Assembly: GCA_016934395.1 (NCBI GenBank)
Contig: JAFGSZ010000086.1
Coordinates: 62,001 to 126,000 of the forward strand
Length of the DNA: 64,000 bases
Direction: 5' to 3'
Source of the DNA: Bacteroidales bacterium
GTDB lineage: Bacteria > Bacteroidota > Bacteroidia > Bacteroidales > UBA10428
In this document: positions 27,872 to 36,295 of the stretch, piece after piece
Position numbering within the stretch: the stretch's first letter is position 1
How the letters are laid out: each line of letters starts with the position of its first letter
Position numbers and translations under genes: made by a program
Notes under the pieces: model-generated
Database searches by the model: none
What the model was told of the DNA's origin: nothing
The model's input: the letters and a program-made list of their open reading frames with translations, nothing else

Positions 27872-28291
27872 TTAAGCATGAATCTGAATTTTTCTAATTC
27901 CATCAGCTTCTTCTGTTAAATATACCTTTATAAAATCGGAGGGTATAATTTCTTCTGCCTTTTCAGACCATTCAATAAAGCAATAAACATCGTTATACAA
28001 GTAATCTTCAATACCGATATCGTAAAGCTCCTCGCTGTTTTTTATACGATAAAAATCAATATGATAAATTATTTCTCCCGATAATGTCTGGTATTCATTA
28101 ATAAGGGCAAAAGTGGGACTGCTTGCCACATCAAGGGCTTCTAACACTTCACAAATTGCCGTAATAAAGGTAGTTTTTCCTGCCCCCATTTTACCATAAA
28201 AGGCAAATTTTTTCTTTCCTTCAACTTTTGAAAGAAACTGTTGCGCCACAGAAGAAATATCTTTGAGGTTGTTCAGGTATAATTCAATCAT
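27872..28291 (-). CDS. tsaE: tRNA threonylcarbamoyladenosine biosynthesis ATPase TsaE
   Basis: TsaE is the ATPase that resets the TsaBDE complex making t6A at position 37 of ANN-decoding tRNAs. The 139-residue protein has Walker A GKMGAGKT (33-40), SSPTFALINEY, HIDFYRIKN and IEWSEKAEEIIP, all family signatures, at normal length. It lies only 6 bases after porX, so it is almost certainly cotranscribed with the type IX secretion regulator. Confidence 0.96.
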   Translation of the reverse strand: MIELYLNNLKDISSVAQQFLSKVEGKKKFAFYGKMGAGKTTFITAICEVLEALDVASSPTFALINEYQTLSGEIIYHIDFYRIKNSEELYDIGIEDYLYNDVYCFIEWSEKAEEIIPSDFIKVYLTEEADGIRKIQIHA

Positions 28292-28297
28292 AAGCCG

Positions 28298-29851
28298 CTA
28301 TTTGGGTTCAAAGGTAACAAGAGGAATGATCATTTCTTCCATAGAAATACCGCCATGCTGAAGCGTGTTTTTATAATAATTGGCGTAGTAATTGTAATTT
28401 TTCGGATATACCAGATAATCTGTTCCCGATGCAAAGATGTATCGTGAACTAACATTTGACTTTGGCAAATGCGCTTTGGAAGGATCAGTAATTTCGAATA
28501 CTTCTTTTGGATCATAGTTCAGATTTCTCCCGTGTTTATAACGCAAATTGGTAGAAGTATGACGGTCGCCAATTACTTTTAACGGATTATGCACTCTCAC
28601 CGAGCCATGGTCGGTGGTAATTACTATTTTTAGTTTTTTCTCAGATAATAATTTAACCAGTTCCATTAAATTCGAATGCTGGAACCACGAAAGGGTTAAC
28701 GACCTGTAGGCTGCATCATCGGAAGCAAGCTGACGGATCATTTCCATTTCCGTATTTGCATGTGAGAGCATGTCGACAAAATTATAAACCAGCACCACCA
28801 GGTTATAATTAAACAGATTGGAATAATTTTCAACCAGTTTTTTACCAGCTCGCACATTAAGAATTTTCTCGAAAAAAAGCTTGTAATTTTTTCCCATACG
28901 GGCAATTTGTTTTACCAGCAGTGCTTCTTCATTCATATTTTTTCCACCTTCCTCATCATCATTAAGCCACAGATCCGGATTAATATCATCTATCCCCAAA
29001 GGCATAAGGCCTGAAAACATAGCATTTCGGGCATACTGAGTTACTGTTGGAAGTATGCTAAAATACAATTCATCTTCTACCACTGAATAATACTCACTAA
29101 TAATGGGTTGAATTATTCTAAGCTGGTCGAGCCTGAGATTATCGATTAGAATAACTACAATGGTTTCGTTATTATCTGCTCGGGGAAATATTTTCTCTTT
29201 AAAAATATTGGGAGACATCATGGGCTTTTGGTCCATTTTTTCGTTAAACCATGACAGATAATTTTTTTTAATATACCTGGTAAATGCCAGATTGGCTTCG
29301 GATTTCTGCATCCTGAGGATTTCTTCCATTCCTGAGTCTGTGGATTCCATAATCTCAAGCTCCCAGAATACCAGCTTTTTATAAATTTCTTTCCACTCTT
29401 CAACACTATTGGCCATATTAATTTGCATTCCGATTTTTGCAAATTCTGACTGATAGGCTTGTGTGGTTTCTTTGGTAACCAAACGTTTTGTATCTATATT
29501 TTTTTTTATGGATAGTAAAATCTGGTTCGGATTCACTGGTTTTATAAGGTAATCCGAAATTTTAGATCCAATGGCCGAATCCATAATATCTTCTTCTTCA
29601 CTTTTGGTGATCATTACCACCGGCAGGTTTTTCTGCTGGCTTTTAATAATAGCTAAAGTTTCTAAGCCACTTAATCCGGGCATATTTTCATCGAGAAATA
29701 CAATATCAAAATTATATTCGTTTACCAGCTTTATAGCATCGTCGCCATTACTGGCTGTATGAACATCGTATCCCTTTTCTTTAAGAAAAAGTATATGAGG
29801 TTTTAATAAATCAATTTCATCATCAGTCCAAAGAATTCGGATCTTCCTCAT
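28298..29851 (-). CDS. porX: PorX, type IX secretion response regulator with PglZ (alkaline phosphatase-like) domain
   Basis: PorX is the response regulator that, with the kinase PorY, controls type IX secretion. The 517-residue protein has an N-terminal receiver domain (1 to about 120: acidic D10/D11, phospho-acceptor D54 in IVFLDENMPGL, K104 in YLIKP) and a large C-terminal PglZ domain of the alkaline phosphatase fold (about 200-517). The latter shows VVILIDNLRLDQLR, ITTDHGSVRVHNP and KHGRNL, consistent with metal-binding Asp and His. No DNA-binding domain is present. It follows porW by 38 bases and precedes tsaE by 6. Confidence 0.95.
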   Translation of the reverse strand: MRKIRILWTDDEIDLLKPHILFLKEKGYDVHTASNGDDAIKLVNEYNFDIVFLDENMPGLSGLETLAIIKSQQKNLPVVMITKSEEEDIMDSAIGSKISDYLIKPVNPNQILLSIKKNIDTKRLVTKETTQAYQSEFAKIGMQINMANSVEEWKEIYKKLVFWELEIMESTDSGMEEILRMQKSEANLAFTRYIKKNYLSWFNEKMDQKPMMSPNIFKEKIFPRADNNETIVVILIDNLRLDQLRIIQPIISEYYSVVEDELYFSILPTVTQYARNAMFSGLMPLGIDDINPDLWLNDDEEGGKNMNEEALLVKQIARMGKNYKLFFEKILNVRAGKKLVENYSNLFNYNLVVLVYNFVDMLSHANTEMEMIRQLASDDAAYRSLTLSWFQHSNLMELVKLLSEKKLKIVITTDHGSVRVHNPLKVIGDRHTSTNLRYKHGRNLNYDPKEVFEITDPSKAHLPKSNVSSRYIFASGTDYLVYPKNYNYYANYYKNTLQHGGISMEEMIIPLVTFEPK

Positions 29852-29889
29852 TATACAGATATTAATTCATGAATTTACACCTTATCGGC

Positions 29890-32574
29890 CTATTGTATAT
29901 AATTTTGTTCAAAAAATTTCTGATACCTGCTAATAGATTTGTCTTCTAAAAAGATCTTATAATTAGATACTGAAATTGCAAAGGCAGAAATACTCTTACT
30001 ATCCACATCTCTTAATACACCTGTGTCGGCTGAAATTTTCCGATAATAATCCACCGCTTCATTTTGATTTTTAAATATTTTTATAATTATTACGTTTTGT
30101 GTATTGTTGAATTCTTTTTTAACTGCTGTAAGATTTAATTTTTGAAAGTTATCCAGATTGAAGTTAATAATATTAAACAATAGCTGGTTTAGATTTAGGT
30201 TTGCCGGAACTATATACAGGGTATAATGTTCTTCATCTTCTGCTTTATTATAAAGTTTTTCAGCAATTTCAATTTCTTCAATATCTTTAATATTCGGCCG
30301 GTCTTTATCAAGATAGGCAATCATAATTCTGGCATTTTCAGATACTTCAGAATTAGGGTATTTTGTTATCAGCTCATATAAAGCTTCCCTAAACGTTCTT
30401 ACATCTTTTGTTTTGCCTACAGAAATTGCACGCATATAATCAAACCTTGGCAATAACTTATCTTCAGGGTATTTTTTGAAAACCTCATTGCAGTTTTCAA
30501 TTACCTTTTCATACTGCTGATTTTGAAAATAACCATAGGTTTCTTCATAATACTTATTTACAATATTTTGTTCAGCTTCAAGTTCTTTAATATAATCCGG
30601 ATTGGTCATCATTTTCGCATACATCGATAGCGGAAATTCTCTTATAATTTTATTCCTATATAATTCTAATTTCCCTTTATTATTCAACAAAATAAAGGTG
30701 GAATACAAATTATAATATGTATTTAGCTTGTATTTGGTTTCCGGATATCGTTGCAAAAGTTCTTCGAAAGAAACCACAGCTTTATCGTAGTCTTTTAAAT
30801 CTGTTTTATAAATCACTCCCATACTAAAAAGTGCATCCTGAATTTTATTGTGTGATGCTTTCATTGCAGAATCCGTAAGCGGAATATTTTGCAAATAAAA
30901 CTCCCTTGTTCTGTTATTTGTATTTGAAGCAGCAGCCTGCTGAGCCTCATCAGTAGTTATCAGTTCAGAATTTTCAGTGATGGTTGTTCCCGGCCCCACA
31001 GCAGAGAATCTTTTGTTAGACCGTCGCCAGTTATCTTCAAGTCTTCGGTTTCCCCATTTTGCCTTAAAATCAATTCTTCCTAAATTTTTTGCTGCAGGAT
31101 TATAGAAATACCATTTTGTCTGGCTGGTTGGATCCTGGGCCATATTTTTACCCGTTTGAGCCATCATCATGTTATATTGCTGATTCTGCTGGGCTTCCTG
31201 TTCAAGCCTACGATTCTCCGCTTCCTGTGTATTCAATTCCTGAATCAGGTTATCAATATAATGGTTCAAATCATCGGTATTCATTTTTGCCAGCAATTGC
31301 ACCGAATCTTGTAATTGTACCGTATTTATTTCAGTTACCAGCTGATTAAGACTAATGGATTTTGCATAAATAATATCATAATCCGGGTAATCAAGATCAA
31401 TTAAGGATACTGTGCTATCATAATATGCCTGCGCATTTACATAATCAGGAAAAGTATAATAAATATTGGCAAGCGTAAGAAATGTAAATGCTTTTTGACT
31501 GGTATTTGTTGTACTGAACGTAACAGACTTTTTGTATTGTTCAATGGCACTTTTTTCATCGTTTTCCTTGTATGCGATATTCCCTAAAGCAAAATAAATC
31601 TGATCCTGGTACTCAATATTCTTATCATCCTTCAACATTTTTTTCAACTGGTCCTCTATCTGTTTTCTGCTGCCCGAACCTTTTTCATAAGCTAATGCCC
31701 GATTTATTTTTGCATGAAAAGTCATTTCATACGGGGGATTCATCTTTACAACACTTTGATACAGATCAGAAGCTTTTTGCAAATTACCCTGTTTTTCGTT
31801 TAACTGGGCCAACACAAAGGTATACCTGATTTTTTGCTGTTTATTTTTCACTTTTTCTCTGGCTTTGCTTAGAGGGAGTATGGCTTCATCATATTTCTTT
31901 TGCCTAAGATAATAATCGGCAATAGTAGCAGAAAGTTCAGATTCCAATCTTTTTGGAAAGCCAATATCCCTATTCAGTGAAAATAAAATTTCTTCAGCAT
32001 TTTTATAATTTTCGGTTTCAATAAATGTTTTTGCAAGCCATAACCTAACATCATAAAGTATCGGCTTATTTTTAAATTCACTTAGCATAAACATAAATGT
32101 TTCCTTGGCCATCCCAAATTCATGTTTATAAAAATGTGCTTTCCCCAGTAATAAATATGTATCGTCTACCCATTTATTAAACTCCTGCTGGTTATAATAT
32201 TCCCGTTGTTTGGGAGTAAGTTCCCGGTCTTCTCTTGTTTCTGGCTTCACTTTAATGGAATGCATCTGAACTACCTTGGTGCATTTTTTAATTGTCCGGT
32301 CCATATCAGAAAATATCTGTTGAACGGCAACCTCATCTTTATAGGTAAATACCGGCAAAATAGTGTTATAGTTATCTTTAAATGAACGCTGCAGATTATC
32401 TACTCCTTTATTAAAACTTTCGTTTCCGTTAAAGAGAATATTGTATTTTGCTGTAGTATTATGATAGGTGCGTGTTATCAGGGTATTTTTCTGAGTTGAA
32501 CATCCTGCAGCCAATATTATCATTACAACTAATAGGATTCGATATGGTATTCTTGAATATTTCAATGCCTTCAC
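29890..32574 (-). CDS. porW: PorW/SprE, TPR lipoprotein of the type IX secretion system
   Basis: The 894-residue protein begins with a lipoprotein signal (RILLVVMIILAAGCSTQ, lipid-bearing Cys near residue 25) and the family-specific start of the mature protein, ITRTYHNTTAKYNILFNGNE. Tetratricopeptide repeats fill much of the rest (for example near 145-345 and 590-740). A Gln-rich stretch lies near residues 450-475. PorW/SprE is essential for T9SS function and is thought to link the translocon to other components at the outer membrane. Its position immediately upstream of porX agrees with the family. Confidence 0.93.
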   Translation of the reverse strand: MKALKYSRIPYRILLVVMIILAAGCSTQKNTLITRTYHNTTAKYNILFNGNESFNKGVDNLQRSFKDNYNTILPVFTYKDEVAVQQIFSDMDRTIKKCTKVVQMHSIKVKPETREDRELTPKQREYYNQQEFNKWVDDTYLLLGKAHFYKHEFGMAKETFMFMLSEFKNKPILYDVRLWLAKTFIETENYKNAEEILFSLNRDIGFPKRLESELSATIADYYLRQKKYDEAILPLSKAREKVKNKQQKIRYTFVLAQLNEKQGNLQKASDLYQSVVKMNPPYEMTFHAKINRALAYEKGSGSRKQIEDQLKKMLKDDKNIEYQDQIYFALGNIAYKENDEKSAIEQYKKSVTFSTTNTSQKAFTFLTLANIYYTFPDYVNAQAYYDSTVSLIDLDYPDYDIIYAKSISLNQLVTEINTVQLQDSVQLLAKMNTDDLNHYIDNLIQELNTQEAENRRLEQEAQQNQQYNMMMAQTGKNMAQDPTSQTKWYFYNPAAKNLGRIDFKAKWGNRRLEDNWRRSNKRFSAVGPGTTITENSELITTDEAQQAAASNTNNRTREFYLQNIPLTDSAMKASHNKIQDALFSMGVIYKTDLKDYDKAVVSFEELLQRYPETKYKLNTYYNLYSTFILLNNKGKLELYRNKIIREFPLSMYAKMMTNPDYIKELEAEQNIVNKYYEETYGYFQNQQYEKVIENCNEVFKKYPEDKLLPRFDYMRAISVGKTKDVRTFREALYELITKYPNSEVSENARIMIAYLDKDRPNIKDIEEIEIAEKLYNKAEDEEHYTLYIVPANLNLNQLLFNIINFNLDNFQKLNLTAVKKEFNNTQNVIIIKIFKNQNEAVDYYRKISADTGVLRDVDSKSISAFAISVSNYKIFLEDKSISRYQKFFEQNYIQ

Positions 32575-32739
32575 CGATTTGTATTATAACTATAAAATTG
32601 CATACATATTTTATCTTATCAAAATTTTATGGGTGGCTCATCTTAAAACAGTATGGCAATAATACTAAACTTTCATTTATTTAACTAAGCCGTAAAATGG
32701 ATATTAGATTTAAAAATTGCTTATTTTCTGTGTGGATTT

Positions 32740-33339
32740 TTATTGATAGATAAAACATCCTAACTTTTCAGGATGATCTTTTACAAGCCGGCGCGAAGGT
32801 ATTTTTCTTATCAGCCATAACATTATAATATCACCGGCAGCTGCCACTGTAAAAATAAATCCAAAAAATACCCATTCAACATTTCCGGTTACTAATCCAT
32901 ATACTCCCGGAAAGATTCCAACTAATATTAAAGGAAGTATAATTCCTATCCTGTATGCCAGTATTGATATCGGAATTTTTATGTGCGCGTAAGGGGCCAT
33001 TAATTCCCAGATAATCCCGAAACTAATGTTCCTGAATCCTTTGCCGGTCATAATCATCCAGCCTATGGCATGCAACAGCTCGTGCGCAATTATGCCAATA
33101 ATTAAAAATAAAAGGTAAATAAAAATCCTGGTAATTACCCAGCTGATAATAAGTATTGCTCCGGAAAACCTTAGAACAACAATAATACTTTTTATTTCTT
33201 TAAAAAAGGTATCTGACCAGAAAATAAAATAGGGTAAAAAATAAAGACAAAAAACAGGAAGTAAAATAGCAATAGAAAAGCGATATACTTTTTCTGATTC
33301 AATTGATAATTCATTCCATACGGGGTTATCTTTTCCCAT
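32740..33339 (-). CDS. DUF3267 membrane protein with zincin-like HELLH motif
   Basis: This 199-residue protein has about four to five membrane segments and the motif HELLH at residues 86-90 (AHELLHAIGW), matching the DUF3267 family, which is predicted to contain membrane-embedded metalloproteases. A downstream acidic ligand is not obvious. No substrate is known. It lies 7 bases after the NifU-like gene, in one unit with Mrp and that protein; whether it serves Fe-S assembly is unknown and may be only positional. Confidence 0.8.
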   Translation of the reverse strand: MGKDNPVWNELSIESEKVYRFSIAILLPVFCLYFLPYFIFWSDTFFKEIKSIIVVLRFSGAILIISWVITRIFIYLLFLIIGIIAHELLHAIGWMIMTGKGFRNISFGIIWELMAPYAHIKIPISILAYRIGIILPLILVGIFPGVYGLVTGNVEWVFFGFIFTVAAAGDIIMLWLIRKIPSRRLVKDHPEKLGCFIYQ

Positions 33340-33346
33340 ATTTATA

Positions 33347-33595
33347 TTACTCTACAGCAATAAGCTCTTTAAGATCCGGGATTTCTTTACGCACAGCTTC
33401 TTCAATACCGGCTTTAAGAGTCATTACACTAAAAGGGCAACCGTTACATGCACCGGTAAGTCTAACTTTTACAACTAAATCATTGGTTAATTCAATAAAT
33501 TCCACATCACCACCATCAGCCTTTAGGTAAGGGCGCACTTTTTCGATCGCTGAATTTACTTTATTTATTAAAGCTTCTTTATCAGGATTATTCAT
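33347..33595 (-). CDS. NifU-like C-terminal domain protein (Nfu type)
   Basis: This 82-residue protein is a single NifU C-terminal domain: RPYLKADGGDVEFIEL and GACNGCPFSVMTLK with C50 and C53, the pair that bridges a 4Fe-4S cluster between two monomers. Nfu proteins carry clusters from the assembly machinery to target enzymes. It is 2 bases after the mrp-type gene, another Fe-S carrier, so the two probably work in the same step after Suf. Confidence 0.93.
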   Translation of the reverse strand: MNNPDKEALINKVNSAIEKVRPYLKADGGDVEFIELTNDLVVKVRLTGACNGCPFSVMTLKAGIEEAVRKEIPDLKELIAVE

Positions 33596-33597
33596 AT

Positions 33598-34728
33598 TTA
33601 CATTTTATTATGTTTAATAAAATCTTTCCTGGTTTTTGTAATTTCTACCTTTTCAGTTGGGTTTATATCAGCATTTCGTTTTATTACCTGAAGGTTTAAA
33701 TTTTCGGCAATATGTTTAAATGCTTCGCTCACTGAATTTTTAACAAGCACCGAGGGTTTGCCCGTATCCCCGCTTTCGCGAATGGATTCAACAATTGGTA
33801 TCTGCCCCAGTAGTGGCAGATCGTAATCGCGGGCAAGGTTTTTACAACCGTCCTTACCAAAAATATAATATTTTTTATCCGGCAATTCATCGGGAGTAAA
33901 CCATGCCATATTCTCAATAAGTCCTAAAACAGGGACATTAATATTTTTATTTCTGAACATATTTATGCCTTTAATCACATCGGCAAGGGCAACGGCTTGA
34001 GGAGTGCTTACAATTACTGCTCCCGTAACCGGCACACTTTGTACAAGGGTTAAATGAATATCACTGGTACCAGGAGGAAGATCAATAAACATATAATCCA
34101 GGTCCCCCCATAAAGCATCTGTCATTAATTGCTTTAATGCATTTGATGCCATTGGTCCCCTCCATACTGTAGCATCAGCGGGATCTACAAAAAATCCGAT
34201 AGACAATATTTTTACTCCATAGCGTTCCACCGGTATAATCATATCCTTATCATCTACCTTCTTAACAAATGGCCGTTCCTTTTCAGCATCTAACATTTTT
34301 GGAATAGACGGGCCAAAAATATCAGCATCAATTAATCCCGTATTAAAGCCTGCCTGTGCAAAAGCCACTGCCAGATTCGCTGCAACTGTGGATTTACCTA
34401 CACCGCCTTTGCCAGAAGCTACTGCTACTATATTTTTAACGCCGGGTAAAATTTCTCTTTGTTTTTTGGGAGTAATTTTTACGGCACTGCTGAGCTCAAT
34501 ATCTATAGAAATATCTTCACCGAGTTGCGATTGAAGCGCTTGTAAACTGGCTTTTTTTAACGAGGATTTTAACGGATCATTAAATGTGGGAAAGGTAAGT
34601 GTAAAAGCAATAGATTTCTCCTTTACTTTTAAATCCTTAACCAGTTCCATACTTACAATATCTTTTCCGGTGTTCGGATGAACTACTTTTTTTAAAATTT
34701 CAATTACTTGATTTTCTGTGAATTGCAT
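33598..34728 (-). CDS. Mrp/NBP35 family Fe-S carrier ATPase
   Basis: The 376-residue protein combines an N-terminal DUF59 domain (about 1-90, with VVHPNTGKDIVSMELVKDL) and a P-loop MinD/Mrp-type ATPase with the deviant Walker A GKGGVGKST (106-114), DIFGPSIPKML, and MFIDLPPGTSDIHLTL. Mrp/ApbC proteins bind and transfer Fe-S clusters. The CxxC pair of many homologues is not seen; only a single Cys occurs in FGKDGCKNLA, as I recall for other Bacteroidota. It heads a three-gene unit with the Nfu-type and DUF3267 genes. Confidence 0.94.
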   Translation of the reverse strand: MQFTENQVIEILKKVVHPNTGKDIVSMELVKDLKVKEKSIAFTLTFPTFNDPLKSSLKKASLQALQSQLGEDISIDIELSSAVKITPKKQREILPGVKNIVAVASGKGGVGKSTVAANLAVAFAQAGFNTGLIDADIFGPSIPKMLDAEKERPFVKKVDDKDMIIPVERYGVKILSIGFFVDPADATVWRGPMASNALKQLMTDALWGDLDYMFIDLPPGTSDIHLTLVQSVPVTGAVIVSTPQAVALADVIKGINMFRNKNINVPVLGLIENMAWFTPDELPDKKYYIFGKDGCKNLARDYDLPLLGQIPIVESIRESGDTGKPSVLVKNSVSEAFKHIAENLNLQVIKRNADINPTEKVEITKTRKDFIKHNKM

Positions 34729-34758
34729 AATACTATAAATACTTTTTTGAAGATATCA

Positions 34759-34766
34759 CAAATATA
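34759..34766 (-). promoter_or_regulatory. Promoter -7 box of the mrp-nfu unit
   Basis: Minus-strand TATATTTG fits TAnnTTTG and lies 30 bases before the mrp start codon, in the 67-base gap after the alkyltransferase-like gene. No clear TTG is seen at the -33 position. Confidence 0.45.
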
Positions 34767-34795
34767 ATTATTATTTACTGAAAATCCGGGTTTAT

Positions 34796-35131
34796 TTAGA
34801 TCAATTCTTTATTAGGATCCCAGAAAAGGATTTTAAAATCCACCACCAGATCTTCAATAATTTTCACCCCTTCGTTTTCAAGCAATTCCTGCATCATTTT
34901 CTCGTGTCTGAAATGATGTTTCCCAGTAAGCAGCCCGTTTCTGTTGATTACCCTGTGTGCAGGAATAAACCTGGCTGCATTATGCGACTGGTTAAGGGCC
35001 CATCCCACCATTCGTGAAGCCTGCGGAGAACCAATATAGCGGGCGATAGCTCCATATGTTGTTACCCTGCCGCGAGGAACCAAACAGGTAACTTTATACA
35101 CTTTCTCAAAAAAATTATCATCATTTAACAT
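34796..35131 (-). CDS. Alkyltransferase-like (ATL) protein, MGMT family without the active cysteine
   Basis: The 111-residue protein has the DNA-binding domain of O6-methylguanine-DNA methyltransferase: VPRGRVTTYGAIARYIG, the RMVGWALNQS helix and RFIPAHRVINRNG. The acceptor motif PCHR is replaced by PAHR (A58), so it cannot take up an alkyl group. ATL proteins of this type bind alkylated bases and flag them for nucleotide excision repair. It overlaps the end of trmB by 11 bases and closes the ricT-gldH-trmB unit. Confidence 0.9.
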   Translation of the reverse strand: MLNDDNFFEKVYKVTCLVPRGRVTTYGAIARYIGSPQASRMVGWALNQSHNAARFIPAHRVINRNGLLTGKHHFRHEKMMQELLENEGVKIIEDLVVDFKILFWDPNKELI

Positions 35132-35819
35132 CGGGAGGTTCTTTTAAAATGCCCGATGATTTAAGATTAAATTTCAGATAATGGATGGGTAAACCCTGTT
35201 CCAGAAATTGACTTTCATAAAAAGTCCGAATAGAAAGTATTGGATCGTTCTGAATGTCTGCATACAAATTACTTGTGGCAGTTATTATTGCCAGTTTATT
35301 GTATCGGGCAAGTTGCAGGGTATATTCATACAAGGCCTTGTTATCTGTCTTTAGATGTATATTGCCGCCAGGAACAAGGAACTTCCGGTATAAGTCAAGA
35401 AACCGAGTTGAGGTAAGTCTTTTTTTGGCTTTTTTGGGCTGAGGATCAGGAAAGGTAATCCATATTTCCTGAATTTCATCGGGCTCGAAAAATGATTCTA
35501 TTAATTCAATCCGGGTTCGTAAAAAAGTAACATTGTTTATACCTTCTTTTAAAGCCAGAGAGGCCCCCTTCCACATTCTTGCTCCTTTTATATCAATACC
35601 AATAAAATTTATGCCCGGGAACATTTTTGCCAGTCCCACGGTATATTCTCCTTTTCCGCAACCAAGTTCAAGTATTATTGGATTTTCAGATTTAAAAAAT
35701 GTACTTTTCCATTTTCCTTTCAATAGATAATCTTTCTGAAATACCTCCTCAAAAGGGGGCTGTAATACATTTGAAAAACCTTCTATTTCCGCAAAGCGGG
35801 CCAGCTTATTTTTTGTCAC
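35121..35819 (-). CDS. trmB: tRNA (guanine-N7-)-methyltransferase TrmB
   Basis: TrmB methylates N7 of G46 in the variable loop of tRNAs. The 232-residue protein has the SAM-binding motif ILELGCGKGEYTVGLA, then FIGIDIKGARMWKGA, WITFPDPQPKKAKKR (catalytic and tRNA-contacting) and HLKTDNKALYEYTL. Length is normal. It starts 11 bases after the gldH stop and overlaps the ATL gene. Confidence 0.95.
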   Translation of the reverse strand: MTKNKLARFAEIEGFSNVLQPPFEEVFQKDYLLKGKWKSTFFKSENPIILELGCGKGEYTVGLAKMFPGINFIGIDIKGARMWKGASLALKEGINNVTFLRTRIELIESFFEPDEIQEIWITFPDPQPKKAKKRLTSTRFLDLYRKFLVPGGNIHLKTDNKALYEYTLQLARYNKLAIITATSNLYADIQNDPILSIRTFYESQFLEQGLPIHYLKFNLKSSGILKEPPDVK

Positions 35820-35830
35820 AACAACTCAGA

Positions 35831-36295
35831 TTATTTTAATAATTCTACCCGAACACCTACATCATAAATTTCGGGCAAAAATTTATCCCGCATAGCATGT
35901 TCTATCTCAATCTGGTAAATACCTCTAACAGGAAACCGCACATTCATTTTATAAGGTACCTTATGAAACCAGATATCACCTACTCCTTTTCCAAGCCATT
36001 TTCCGTGACGGTCTGCAAGCACTATTTGAAGAGTGTCTTTAAGTGTATTGTTATTGGGGGCAATAGTGGTAATAAAAAGGTATAAATTACTATAATTATA
36101 TTTCCCCGAATTTCTGATATTCAGGTAAATATTATGGGCGCTGGCTGTATCGGACACAGGGATATTAAAACTTACAATATTCTTGTTGTCCCAAACCGAT
36201 TCGGGAATCTTTTTATTTTGTTCAAAAACCATTTGTTTATCACATCCCGTGCAAACAAAAAATAAGAGGGAAAATAAAACTATTTTAATTGGCAT
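35831..36295 (-). CDS. gldH: Gliding motility lipoprotein GldH
   Basis: GldH is a lipoprotein needed for gliding in Flavobacterium; homologues also occur in non-gliding species that have T9SS. The frame is open further upstream, but the sensible start is the ATG at 36295, giving 154 residues that begin with a lipoprotein signal (MPIKIVLFSLLFFVCTGCDK, lipid-bearing Cys at 18). The mature part has family segments such as IPESVWDNKNIVSF, YLFITTIAPN and ADRHGKWLGKGVGDIWF. The start overlaps the last 11 bases of ricT, which suggests translational coupling. Confidence 0.9.
   Translation of the reverse strand: MPIKIVLFSLLFFVCTGCDKQMVFEQNKKIPESVWDNKNIVSFNIPVSDTASAHNIYLNIRNSGKYNYSNLYLFITTIAPNNNTLKDTLQIVLADRHGKWLGKGVGDIWFHKVPYKMNVRFPVRGIYQIEIEHAMRDKFLPEIYDVGVRVELLK

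Noticed and set aside
34838-34990. Active O6-methylguanine methyltransferase
   Set aside because: The acceptor cysteine is replaced by alanine (PAHR), so it is listed as an alkyltransferase-like protein instead.
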